A stretch of DNA of 64,000 nt from the NCBI GenBank assembly GCA_004369085.1, contig ML210232.1:56543-120542 (forward strand). Direction: 5' to 3'. The position numbers and the translations under genes are program-made. The notes under the pieces are model-generated. The model searched no databases, was not told the origin of the DNA, and saw only the letters and a list, made by a program, of their open reading frames with translations. Of this stretch, positions 22,315-33,348 are shown piece by piece; the stretch's first letter is position 1, and each line of letters opens with the position of its first letter. The stretch comes from Coprinopsis marcescibilis. Taxonomy: Eukaryota > Basidiomycota > Agaricomycetes > Agaricales > Psathyrellaceae.

Positions 22315-22610
22315 CGAAGAGAAGACTGATTTGAAGTTGAGAAAGTGGGTAAATGGAAGGGACTTTCAAAACATCATCCACGAACATGCAACCATCGAGG
22401 GGATTGACAACGATGGGTTCTTTGATTTGAGTCTCAGCAAGTAGTTGAGCCGACTCATCGTACCAGCCTTCTTCAAGCTCCCAAAGCCCCTACGAAAACC
22501 ATTGCTGGTCATCATTGACGGGACAGAGTGCTGTGAATCTACTGCACTTGTACTTCCGCTCCAGTCTGTCAAAGAAGCCGCAGGGATGAGTGCATACGTG
22601 CCAATTTGAA
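22315..22610 (+). pseudogene. STAND ATPase remnant, module C
   Basis: A + strand stretch reads HATIEGIDNDGFFDLSLSK, stop (TAG at about 22442), LSRLIVPAFFKLPKPLRKPL and LVIIDGTECCESTAL. This matches the part of STAND A/B from just before GFLxQRAL through Walker B (PLLVMIDGIEQCE). Walker A and the N-terminal exons are missing. It is the degraded partner of the kinase C remnant that follows in convergent orientation. Confidence 0.7.
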
Positions 22611-23061
22611 GGGGAAAGGGGGTATTTTCACAGGCAGAGTGGAGTGGGTCGAGTTGCCAGTATGCGCACTGACACCAACCACCGCCCAGCCAATGCTCAC
22701 TCAGTCTGTGTTCAATCCAATCATCTTGCCCTGAGGCCGGCGAAGACACGGAGGAGAGGGATGCGGTGACCGGGACGGATGACGATACGAAAATACAGAA
22801 TGCGGAGGGGTTTGAAATAAAACCTAAAGGAAACTGGTGAATACAAGGTTTGATATTTTCCAGGATTGTCCGAATGACTCTTGTTGTACACAGTCAATTA
22901 TAAAGCTTCAGTCGAGAACTCGTCCCCTATCTTTACAGATACTGTATCTGTACCAACGGATCTCAGTGGGCGGATACGAAGAATGGTCGTGCGCAGACCC
23001 AACTGGACGTGATCAGTTAAGAAGGATTCGACTCTCTTCACACGAAATAACATTTCACAGT
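22611..23061. other. decayed convergent spacer of module C
   Basis: No coding content supported. About 22985-23050 matches the 3' flank of kinase A near 16495-16565. Confidence 0.45.
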
Positions 23062-23930
23062 TCAAATTCTTCGAATATGGTCGGAACTATGGGGAATTAG
23101 GGGGACTCCGTGTGTCACGTACCGAAGGCCTCTGCGCCAGTGGAGTGCAGTTTTCTTGAGCCTGTCAAAAGACGTACGTATGGTAAAGTAGTCGTTTCCT
23201 CGAACAGGGGTGGGACGAGACCGAAGTTCCATGTAAGAGGCCCTCAACAATCTTTTCGAACAACTCGGCCGTCTCGGCCATGGTAAGTCGATCCTCTGGC
23301 TTCTTCTTTATCATGGCATCCACCAGAGGAATTCATATTCCCGCATCCGCTTATACTTTCAGGGTCTCCCTCGGATGGGTCAGCTAGAGAACTAATGTTC
23401 GAAATTGGGAAACGCACATATATGAAGTCCATCCTTAGCATGTTACGACGTATTCCACATCCACCGGGAATGAATCGCATGGTGTGAGGCTACGTAACGC
23501 GTAGGCTCAAGCAAGACATGGGGTTCACTCGCGTGCCCGATGAACCCGAAAGCGAGACATGAAGTGTGAGTGTGATTGGTGAGATCCTGGCCGAAGGGCA
23601 CCAGGAAAACTGTCGTACAAAGTATGTATCTACTGTATATATACTTGTAACCGGTACATTCCGAAGCTCCGCCCATAAATTGTACAGTTCTAGGGCAATG
23701 TGGAAGGTGGAGCTGGGATAGAGAATAGGCGCGTGTCGGCGCGGGTGATCGATCGAAATAGGTGAATACGGGCTTGGATGCACTCAGCCAAGATGGGTTC
23801 TCCACAATGGTGTGTGGTAATTCTCGAGCTCGGGAAGGCTAAGGCCGCTTGCTGCCATTGGCGGCTCGAGCGGTGGACGAGAGCAGGTTTACGCACAACA
23901 GCAAGTAATACCTGCTGCCGAGTCTGCAGA
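23062..23930 (-). pseudogene. protein kinase remnant, module C, with a 330-bp insertion
   Basis: The - strand shows only the C-terminal part of the kinase: LSLPELENYH near 23830, then after an insertion SFPVDVEYV, LRMDFIYVRF, MIKKKPEDRLTMAETAELFE and ELRSRPTPVRGNDYF, ending like kinase A with VPLIPHSSDH. The catalytic loop and N-lobe are gone, frame changes are present (MLRASYMELRS versus LLHGTS), and 23487-23816 is foreign sequence. Non-functional. Possible further kinase scraps are at 24260-24300 (EKFDKV on the - strand). Confidence 0.75.
23487..23816. mobile_element. 330-bp insertion flanked by an 8-bp direct repeat ATGGTGTG
   Basis: The copies of ATGGTGTG at 23479-23486 and 23817-23824 flank sequence absent from kinase A. 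Removing one repeat copy plus the insert restores the alignment exactly (24 bases against 24 bases). An 8-bp duplication is typical of hAT elements, but I see no matching terminal inverted repeats and no coding region, so the class is undecided. Confidence 0.6.
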
Positions 23931-25000
23931 ATAGCCCAGCGGAACGCGGCCTATCAAGCCATTACTTTGTCATCTCGTCGATGACGTACATAGGGGCTTA
24001 CTTCCAATCGGGCGCTCTGCAGACCGTCAAAACACTTGCTCCAGTTGAAAGGATTCGATGGTGTAATTCAAGGTGAGAGTGTCAGAAAAAGGTCAAGCTG
24101 CACTACTTCATACTGTCGCGCACCGTGTCCCATGAGAACTCAGGTGGAGCATGGCGCTCCTGTCAAGGAATGCCCAAAGTCGGTCGAGGTCCTAAGGTTC
24201 AAGGCGCATGAAGGCAATGCCTCAGGAGGTTAACGCCGCCAGTAGCAGCAGGATTAAAATTGCTTAAACCTTGTCGAACTTCTCAGGGCTCGGAGTGCGG
24301 ATGTGCCAAGTTACGAGTGGTAGTAAGGGATCAAGCGCCCAACAAGTTGCCAAGCCGAAGCCTTGTATGTAGTCACCTTAGCATGTCCTTGTCTAATCAC
24401 CCTATCGTCAGTACCTGATTCATTTATTGCAGGGAATTTGGTTACTTTAGTGGAAAGGTGTAGAATGGTGTATCGCAGAATACAATTGGAATACAATGCA
24501 CGCAACAGTTTTCGTGAAATTCCTACATGTTTGACTCACCAATTACGTTGTGGCGGTCGGCACCACGGCTGACTGCCATTCAACCTCTCTGGTCGAAATC
24601 GACGCCCACAATCTATGTACATATGTACACTACGGAGCTAAAATTTGGAATCTCTTGCATCAGATCACAACGAGATCGTGTGCAATGTAAGCCATAGCCG
24701 CGACGCAACAGAAAGCTTATCGTCTATGTCGATGTACTCGAGTACTGCCGCCGAAACAGCTTTGTTCCCTTCGTTGGCTGTGGTCCGACAACCGGAGTGG
24801 ACGTTCCTTTGTCGAGACTGGGCTGTGGTCCTGCGTTTCTCCGAGTTAGAGCTGAGAACTTAAATGGGTCTCGGGCTCCGACACTTCTCCCTTATAACGG
24901 GCCTTGTCTCTCTCTCCATCACACGCCCCCTCCCCCATTCAACTCCTAGTTACTCCTTCAACCCAGCGCCTGTGGATATTCCTTTTATTCGAAGGGACGA
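23931..25000. other. intergenic region
   Basis: No intact gene. 24260-24300 on the - strand resembles the end of the kinase C-lobe (EKFDKV). A CT-rich leader and TATA-like CCTTATAACG (about 24889) precede the next gene. Confidence 0.4.
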
Positions 25001-26351
25001 ATGGACACAATATCTACAGGAAACGGGAACGTGAAATATGACTCTACGAACGGTCTGTTTGAATCATTGTTTCCCTTCTTACTACTCACATAAAGACATG
25101 CCGTTCTTGTGCTCCAGGTCCAACGGCGTTCGCAGGGGCTAGCAATTTGGTTTTCCAGGACGCGCAAGTGATGGCTGCTGGCAGAGATCACATCAACAAT
25201 GTGACAATCAATTTACACTCAGGTACGTCAATCAATTAGGACTGTCATTTGCAGAAACCTTGCTCAAGAATGTAAAATTGCAGATAAGACCGGAGCCAGA
25301 AAGAAATCGGGAAGCATCAGTGCTTTTTTCCGGACACTCATAAATATGGATATGGCGAAGGTGGGCTGTAGTAGCTGGCTCTAAACCCTCGCGCCAATAG
25401 CTGACCACTGTTTTTGACATGATATTTAGGCCAGGTCATCCAAAGGTATGCGACTGGCGAATGATAGAAATGGAAACGAGCACGAGTCAACCAGTAAGTG
25501 TCGTCCATCGTCAAAGGAGGAACCAGTGACTAAGTAGATTCTGAACCTTAGGAAACTTAAAACATTGGGAGGACTTGATGAAAAGGCGGAAAGTTGACGC
25601 TAGTTTCCACCACGCTCTCCGATCCAGCCCTTTTTGGTACCAAGTATCTGTCCATCACGAAGCGATAATGGAAATCACCACATGGCTCGATGGCGACCAG
25701 GGCGAGAAGCCAATCTTTTGGATGTGTGGTGAACAAGGTAGCGGGAAATCGGGCTTGTGTGCCTACCTCGCACACCGCTTCTCCGCCCAGCAAGCCTTGG
25801 CAGCGGGATTCGTCTTCGACCAGGAGACGGATTCGTTGGCTCTCGCGAGTACTTTCATGGTCAACCTCATCACCGAAATGGGCGAATATTTAGGGGAGAA
25901 TTTCGCGAAGCGGGCAGGAGAATTGGCAGACAATTCATTGGTTGACCGAGATGAGATATATTCTAGGAACTTGGCGGCGCAGTTTAGGCAAATCCTGGTC
26001 CCCGCGTTCAATGGGCTGCCGGCAGAAGAGAGGAAGCCTTTGTTTGTCGTGATTGATGGGATCGACAAGATTACACGTCAAGGACTCAAGCTGCTTATCG
26101 AGGTCCTTGAAATGGCTGTTTTGGAGTTGCCCATTTCGTTCTTCATCTCGAGCTGCTGGAACGAATGGTTAGGCGCAAGTTTCGAGCGAGGAAGCCTAGC
26201 AAAATGGGTGAGGAAATCAAACTTACCGGAGAAAACCCCAACGTCTTCCACTTTCAAGTTGAACTTCCAACTTCCTCCTTCCCCCACGCACAGCCTCGAG
26301 GCGTTTCATAGTGCTCAAGATTTCTTTACAACTTCTGACCACAGGTCATAA
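25001..26351 (+). CDS. STAND/NACHT-like ATPase D with GAxN...GRD N-terminus
   Basis: Model join(25001..25052,25118..25222,25284..25360,25430..25445,25552..26351), 349 aa, all phases close, including a 16-nt exon. After MDTISTGNGNVKYDSTNG the second exon encodes AFAGASNLVFQDAQVMAAGRD, the N-terminal segment shared with NLR1-3. A basic linker (TGARKKSGSISAFF) leads to the ATPase core: PIFWMCGEQGSGKSGLCAYL (Walker A), PLFVVIDGIDKIT (Walker B) and LPISFFISSCWNEW at sensor 1, again without arginine. The C-terminal tail KTPTSSTFKLNFQLPPSPTH resembles the tails of STAND A/B. It thus combines the N-terminus of the long type with the short body. No kinase gene adjoins it. A signalling function is inferred. 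Confidence 0.75.
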
Positions 26352-26466
26352 CTGTTGTACCCAGTACTCCGTAGATTTCAAGTGGTTTGTAATATCGTGA
26401 ATTATGCAAACAAAACGTCTACTCTATCACCGGGAATGTAGGTATTAGATGGCTCTAGATGATGGC

Positions 26467-27774
26467 TCATGCGCTCTGGGCAACGAAAGCCTTGCCCTTC
26501 TCAATGTTCTTCTTGAGTTCAGGGAGGCAGGCCTCGAGGAGCTTCTCCTCCTCAGCGGAGAGAGGGCCGATGGGGTGGATTTTGGCGACACCCTCGGGCT
26601 ACAAACAAATGGTCAGCTTTCAGTTCCGCCAAACAGGTTAAAAATTAACGTACGCCGAGCTCAACGTCCGACGAGAAGAAGTCGATGCCCTGGCTCTCGT
26701 AGAGGGGGCTCTTGACGAAGGTGGGGGTGACGACACCCTTTTCGCCGTTCAGGCCGCGCAAGAGAGCGTTGGTGAACTTGGCACCAGCAAAGGCCATGGA
26801 AAGGGTAGCGCTTCCAGCACCATCCTTGGCCTTGACAACTTCGTCACCACCGTATTGGATGCGGTGGACGAGCTTCTGGTAGACCTCGCCAGAGATTCCC
26901 TTGGCAGCGGGTGACTGGGAGAGCAAGGGGACGATGGTGGGTCCGCTGTGGCCACCAACAACGGTGATGGGGGTGGAAGCGGGGTCCTTGTTGAGGACCT
27001 CACCAGAGAAGCGGGCAGAACGGACGACGTCAAGGGTGGTGACACCGAAGAGGCGGCGGGGGTCAAAGACACCTTGCTTCTCGAGGGTGGCGGCGACGAT
27101 GGGCACGGTGGAGTTGACGGGGTTGGAGATGACGAGGATGTGGGCATCAGGTGCGACACGGCCGATGGCAGCAGCGAGGTCACGGACGATGGAGGCGTTG
27201 GTCTGTAAAATACAGTGGTCAATTTATTTGGGACTATGGCAAAGGCAGCTCGCAACTCACGTTGAAGAGATCGTCACGGGTCATCTTTGGACATATGTTA
27301 GGTCATAGATGAAAAATACGAGTCATATAGCGGAGACTTACGCCAGGCTAAAGAACAAAAAAGCGTCAGAAGGCAATAACACAGATACAACAAATGAACG
27401 GACCTTTCTGGGGACACCAGCAGGGATGACAACGACCTTGGTACCCTCGAGGGCCTGGTCAAGTTGGTCGGCAGCGTAGCCCTTGACCTAAACGATCCAT
27501 TCCAATTTCGTCAGAACCCGTCTCCGCGTCCCGACGCGATCGTACTACGCACCTCGCTGGCAGTGTCGACGTGGCTAACATCAGCAGCAACACCGGGAGC
27601 ACCACGGATATCGTAGAGGCTCAAAGAGGTGACCAAAGGATCGCTCTTGAGCAAGAGAGAAAGAGGTTGACCAATTCCTCCACCAGCACCCAAAACTGTG
27701 ACCTTGGTGAGCCTGGCAGCCGAAGTCGAGAAAGACCTGGCAGAGGCAGATCGGAGAGCAGTACGAGCCAACAT
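26467..27774 (-). CDS. mitochondrial NAD-dependent malate dehydrogenase
   Basis: Model complement(join(26467..26598,26654..27202,27261..27284,27342..27347,27404..27487,27553..27774)), 338 aa. It interconverts malate and oxaloacetate with NAD in the TCA cycle. The N-terminus [20 protein letters not shown] is a typical mitochondrial presequence. [20 protein letters not shown] is the NAD-binding Rossmann loop. [21 protein letters not shown] join across a 6-nt exon coding Pro-Gly. The catalytic and substrate residues follow in [24 protein letters not shown] and [14 protein letters not shown] (the active-site His). Length fits the family. It shares a 228-bp divergent upstream region with cyclin C. 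Confidence 0.97.
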
Positions 27775-28002
27775 TATGTTGATTTTGGGTAGAAAGAGTA
27801 GAGTTTTGAAAGAAATAAAGGTGGTGGTAGTGGTAGAAGAAAAAGACGTGTAAACCCCAAACTACCTCCGTAAATTGTCGGGCTGCAATTTCGGTCGGAG
27901 TATTCCGGTCTCCCCAGTTCTAGGTCGGCCGATTTCTTCCCCACATCATTATTGCCGGCGAGCTCATCGTCCGCGGCAGCGAGCTCGACATTTTCTACAA
28001 AC
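27775..28002. promoter_or_regulatory. bidirectional promoter region, malate dehydrogenase / cyclin C
   Basis: The start codons of the two divergent genes are 228 bp apart, so their upstream control elements must overlap or abut. No specific site was recognised. Confidence 0.6.
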
Positions 28003-29695
28003 ATGGCTACGGATTTCTGGGTTAGTTCCCACTAGTAACGTCAAAGATTTCCTGTGAAAATCAGTCCCCTGGTTGACATCATATGCAGTAGGCGATGGCT
28101 CGTCGACAGAGCAACCCTGAAGCTCGCGAGGCAATACGACAGGGACTACGTCTCAGAAGATGACCACCTGGATTTTCTGGCTATATTCTTCGCCAATAGT
28201 ATGAGCATAGTCTTACACACCGATGTAGAGCTAACGTCATCTGACAGTTATCACTCGTCTCGGAAAGAAATTGCAACTTCGACAGCGGGTTATCGCGACG
28301 GCGACCGTGTTCTTCCGCAGGTTCTACCTCAAGAATTTGTATTGTGAAACGGATCCCTTCCTAGTCATATCGGCGTGCATATATGTTGCAGCAAAGGCGG
28401 AGGAGTCGCCGGTGCACATCAAGAATGTGCTCGCGGAGTCGAGGACATTGTTCAGCCGTACGTCGAGGATAACCTGTTCATCCCGACTTTTATCTGACAA
28501 GTGGTGATATTCAGAACACTATGGGGTGAAGAACTTCCCAACAGATAACGCGAAACTGGCGGAAGTGGAGTTCTATCTGGTAGACGACCTGGAAAGTGAC
28601 CTCATTGTCTACCATCCATACCGGACCTTGCTCGCCCTTTGCAAAACTGGTTCAACAGACGAATCAGGCACCGGCGAAGAGGGCGAGGAGGGTGAAGAAG
28701 AGGAAGTCGGCGAGGTCAGCACAAGTCATAACGCAGGTGTTGGGATCGACAGTGGTCCCAGATACTGGGGCACAGGCGAAGGCAAACTTATTCTGTCGAA
28801 AGAGGCTCTGCAGATTGCATGGTGTGTAGCCTGGAATATTGTCTGGTTGATGTTATTCTAACTAATTTGCAGGTCCATTATAAACGACACATATCGTTCG
28901 GAACTCTGTCTCCTCTACCCTCCACATCTAATTGCAATCGCGGCATTATACCTCACTTTCATCCTCCACCCACCTGAGCAGACCCGTTCAGACGAAGACA
29001 GCAAACCCCAACCTCGCCGTTCCAGTCGAAATAACCACGACTCCAAATCGCGGGCAGAGTCCACTAAGAACCCTGATCCGATCACCTTTCTCTCGCAACT
29101 CAACGTCTCACTTCCTCTGGTGGCCACAATCGCCCAAGAGATCATCTCGCTATATACGCTCTGGGACCGGTACAAGGAAGATGCCTCCCCGGACGCGCCT
29201 TCCTCCTCACTTCTTTCCAAAAGTTCCAGCAAGGCCCAGACAGCATCCCGCTCAAGCAGCCAAACCGACCTCACCAAAGCGCTTGGTACCAAAGGCAAAG
29301 CTCGAATCGTCCCTGTCACGTCCTCATCCTCCGACCCCATCCCCATTCCTGTTGTTGTGGACCTTACGCGGAGCACCAGCTCTTCTACAAGTACGAGCGA
29401 CCTCGACTCCGAATTCCATGTGGCCAACCCCAGCCAACCGATTACCACTACGTTCTTGGTCGATATGTTATCGCAGATGCGGTATGCGAAGTTGATGGAT
29501 GTGGCGCATGGGGGTGAGGGTGAGCTGTTGGGGTTGTCTCCGAGTGCCGCAGCATCAGTGGTCCAAACGGGAGGGCCGCTGCAGATACCACATAGTGCAT
29601 CTAGCCAGACTTCGTCGGCAAGTGGGATGAGTGTTGGGATGGCACCCCAGTACGCCATCAATAAGGTTCTTGAAAGGGCCATGAATTATGGGTAG
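28003..29695 (+). CDS. cyclin C, Mediator CDK8-module subunit (Srb11/Ssn8 type)
   Basis: Model join(28003..28034,28089..28198,28248..28457,28515..28821,28873..29695), 493 aa, phases consistent. The N-terminus MATDFWVSSHYRRWLVDRAT and the first cyclin fold LQLRQRVIATATVFFRRFYL, ISACIYVAAKAEES, KLAEVEFYLVDDLESDLIVY are characteristic of cyclin C, which activates CDK8 in the Mediator kinase module in the nucleus. The second fold has ILSKEALQIAWSIINDTYRS and PPHLIAIAALYLTFI. An acidic insert (GTGEEGEEGEEEEVG, residues ~165-180) separates parts of the fold, and a long Ser/Thr-rich tail of ~200 residues makes it longer than animal cyclin C (~280 aa); such extensions are common in fungi. Confidence 0.92.
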
Positions 29696-31136
29696 TGGTA
29701 TGTATTTTTGGTTTATAAACGGTCTAGTCATTCATGCTATTTCCATAGGTGTACAGTTATATGTTGCGTGTCGGTGTACTTATCGGTGAGAAAGGCTGTT
29801 TATTGGACAGTTGGGTGCATCCTAACGAACCTGTGTCAATAGATTTTTGAATCCATTTGACATCCGATGAAGTGAGGGGACTGTCTACTCGGTTTCTTGC
29901 TTCAGATAAAGAATTCTAGGAATTTGGACCCCGTGTTTGAGTATCCGGGTGGGTTTTTCGGGTTCCCAAGCATGACATCTTCGTAGCGAGGGTTCCTGTT
30001 AATGTGCAAGATGTTGGTCATAGTATGCCTTCTCCGTTCTTTTCCAAGTCAATTACGTTTCATCCCGTCTCTACAAACCCTGCACATTACACTCATGCTG
30101 GCTCATCATAGCTAAGAAGCAGTGTCCAGTGCAGAGAGGGGTGACCCGTTACTGATTCTGTCACTCCGTGTCGTTCCAGAACCCCAGACTTAACTACTTC
30201 TTTTGGTCCACAGATAACTTGCATGTCACCATCGCATGGATGGTTTTAATTTGGATGTTAACGTTAATAGATCCTACCTCTCGGAAACGTAACCCCAGTT
30301 ATCTGCCAAGTTCTCGCCGACTGTCACGACTGCAAGAGTCCTGACAACGACGTTGCTCAGCTCCGCCTGGCGTTAATAGTGGATTTCAGGGACGTCGATG
30401 CGGTTTGACCCCTTCGTTTCCATCCCGCCTGTGGACCCGAAAGATCTTCACAGCCAAATGAGCGAATCCTGGCACCAGCTGATGATGCGTCTCGGATCTT
30501 GGTATCCGTTGCACTCTTGATGGGCTCCTCGAGTAGCTAACATAGCCGAAATGCTCCAACTCTTGGCGCAGTCTGGCGAGTATCATCTTTCTCAATTCTG
30601 TACCATTCTGTCTCTTACTTATTATTTCCAGAGAAACGCTTTCACGTTAGCTGCCAGAGTTACAACGAGTTCCAACGCAGCGGCAATCCAGGCTGACAAG
30701 AACTCGAAGACGCACCAACCTTTGCGCCTATCCAGCGAGAGTGTTAGGTATACGTAACCGATAAGTGTAATATGGTTTCCATCTTTGTCCTTCAACGTAC
30801 TTATTTCTGATGGTGCATCGGTATTGCAGGGATGGGAAAGGAACATGAACGTATTTTAAAGGTTCCTTCATACCTCAATTGGCTCTCGGAGTGTGTTCGC
30901 CGGAGTTGGCATGAGAAATAAGGATGTACGCACCATTGCATGTCAACGTTTGTGATAACGCCTTCAAACAAGGTTTTTCAGACGCGGGGAGGTAGTAGCT
31001 CGCTCCGTGCGGTTGCTATTACTAACTCGGAACGGGTATATGTACAACTGGACGCAAGTGGCACCTCTCGTCTTGATTTTCCCGTATTTATTTCTGGCGG
31101 CTGTCTCTAGTGCTACATATTTGGTTGCTCAGTTCC
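29696..31136. other. intergenic region
   Basis: About 1.4 kb. Short - strand frames at 30386-30595 and 30622-30846 (the latter hydrophobic, AAALELVVTLAANVKAFL) have no recognisable family and no flanking exons. No gene is called. Confidence 0.4.
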
Positions 31137-32825
31137 ATGGATGGCGTTCTTGCTCTCAATGCGTGCGGGATAGTTTTCTTGAGTCTGAATGCTGCTGACT
31201 GTCCTTCTCTCATTTATAGTCTTACGAGCCTGTATATCCAGTCTGCGTCGTTTGCGATGCTGGCCTACGACTACGGTAATTTGTCAGGTTGAAACTTCGT
31301 TATGAACCATGCTTACACCCAGTGGGGCATGAAGTCCTGACCTTTTCGGACGAGGTTAGTCGATTTCCTTTCCACTCTGGCTGGTTTCAACTTTGTTGAT
31401 TGTGTTTCCTATTCGGCAGGTTGAGCACATATGGAGTTATCGTCCTTCGGTGGTCTCGCTATTGTTCGCAGTAAACCGATACGGCAATCCTTTGCAGTTT
31501 TTTGCAATCTTCTTTAGTGAGTACACAAATGATCAACTAATTGACATGGATTTTTGACGGGGGCGTCGACAGTGTTCAACGATCCTCGATGGTCTCGTGA
31601 AGTACGTTTTCATCCGCGATTGTGTAATCTAATTTAACAGTTAACTCATCAGTTACACAGTTGTTGGTTTTGTTGATTCTAACCTCAGAATGGACGATAA
31701 CCTTCTGTGAATAGATGTCAGCGTCATTCGTTATTCAAAGGTGCCTCGAGTATAGCACTCATAGGTGGTACGTCAGCCTTTCATCCTGCATACTTGCCAC
31801 TCGGGGTGACTAACCTTTGACCTGTAGTAACCACCTGTAAGCTGCAGTCCCATCACGCAGTCCTGGTGGACTACTAACGCGCAGCTGTGCCACAGTGTTG
31901 ATGATTTTAAGGGTGTGGGCTTTGTATAGGAACAGTCGTCTGGTACTTGCATTCATGCTCTTTCTATTGAGCTGTCAGATAGCATTGTCTGCTGCTGGAC
32001 TGAACACTGGGTTCCGTAAGTTTAGTCGCGGTCATATACAATACATGTGTCCTGACGACCGGCCTCCTTTGCCAATAGCAGTCATCCTCTCAAACGTTCC
32101 TATCCATGGGTGCATACACACGTCGCGGAGCGTGTTGTTTTGTAAGTTTTTGGCCCTTCTTACGCGCGCCTTCCTCTGGATTAATGAGGAGTTTAGCGGC
32201 GATATGGATATGTCCTGTCATCACAGATGCAGTTGCGTTTGTGCTGATGCTGTGTCGCAAAAAGGATTATCGAATGGCGCGCCCGGTCAGCATCTCAGGT
32301 GTGAAAGGATCCTTATCGTATGTCTTGGAGCTCCAATGCGGCGAACTTGGCTTATGATGTGTGGCCTCTCAGATTGAGTGATACAATTTTCAGGGACGGG
32401 ACCATGTACTTCCTCGCTGTCCTCGTTTCGAATCTCACAAATGCACTGATATTCTTTGTACGTTCTATTCCTTAACTCCTGTTTCGTACACCGGTGGCTC
32501 ATCGGCTGTTGCTTATTCATAGCTCGCCAACGAGAATCTCAAACCGATAGCAGGCCCCTTTAACCAGCTCCTAACGTCTATGTTAGTGTCTAGGCTGGTC
32601 ATGAACCTGCGTAATGCGGGTGCGGCTGCGTCGGGACCTCCGACAGAAATATTTACGCAGGAAATACAGTTTGTGTCGCCGACATCGCAGAGTCGGTTAG
32701 CTTGCCTTGCTTCTCCGGCGAGGCAGTCGAGGTTTATGGCGAAGCCTCAGCGCGGGTTGGCAACTGTACAGGAGGATGATGATTCAGAAATGTATGGAGC
32801 AAGAACGGGTAATAATATAGATTAA
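31137..32825 (+). CDS. DUF6533-type multi-pass membrane protein 1
   Basis: Multi-exon gene of a basidiomycete-expanded family of seven-helix-like membrane proteins of unknown function. The first exon (from 31137) ends LYIQSASFAMLAYDYG. Exon 2 (31323-31354) gives VGHEVLTFSDE, and exon 3 (from 31420) VEHIWSYRPSVVSLLFAVNR, together the hallmark YDYxxTxxxEVxxIW...LFxxNRY signature. Later exons give MILRVWALYRNSRLVLAFML, LLSCQIALSAAGL, and FRDGTMYFLAVLVSNLTNAL. The cytosolic C-terminal tail (TSMLVSRLVMNLRNAG onward) is Ser-rich and ends YGARTGNNID. Internal splice sites between 31510 and 32580 were not all resolved. Two relatives occur in the window, but they are not tandem copies. Confidence 0.75.
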
Positions 32826-33348
32826 TTGCATGATGTAGACTAATAGATGGCTCAAATGTATGATAGTATTGATTGCAAAGTACAGGTCCAATTAGACGCC
32901 TGTGGGGTCTCTCGAACGAAGGTCTGAGGAAGGTGTGCGTATGTGAACTAACCTAACATTGAACTACACTTCCTTCTTGGGAAGGCCGAACGCGGGGGAT
33001 CGAAGCGATGCGGCTTTCTTCATGTATCCAACAGCAACTCAGTGGAAGTTCTTTGTACCCATAATCCACAAGCCCGATCCTGTTTCACCAAAGGTCCTAG
33101 TACGAATACTGTATTCGCCGGCCGGTAACTGCCATGTAAACTTGAATGTCCTCGGAATGCGCCGTCCGAACGGATCAGATCGAACATACGGTGGGCCTCA
33201 TGGCCCTTTGGACTCTGAGCTTGACTCTGACTGACAGTCCATTCTTCTTTCTAACCACTAGCGAGTCCCAAACAAGCCCTCCCCCACTTACCTTTGCAAC
33301 TAAACAAACTTCACTTCTCTCGGTGTTCTTCAACAGACAGTTTATGTA
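32826..33348. other. intergenic region
   Basis: A 91-codon + strand frame (32959-33234) has no recognisable domain and no obvious partner exons. It is treated as non-coding or as the 5' region of NLR1. Confidence 0.4.

Noticed and set aside
24036..24300. + strand frame with CPKSVEVLRF resembling the kinase alpha-C region
   Set aside because: The match is only about ten residues and lacks neighbouring kinase motifs on that strand.
26749..27255. Second - strand frame of 168 codons within malate dehydrogenase
   Set aside because: Shifted-frame shadow of the main exon; Ser/Pro-rich nonsense.
28915..29682. 255-codon - strand frame
   Set aside because: Antisense to the last cyclin C exon, whose frame is proven by splice phase and cyclin homology.
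30622..30846. Hydrophobic - strand frame as a membrane protein gene
   Set aside because: A single short frame without family signature or flanking exons.
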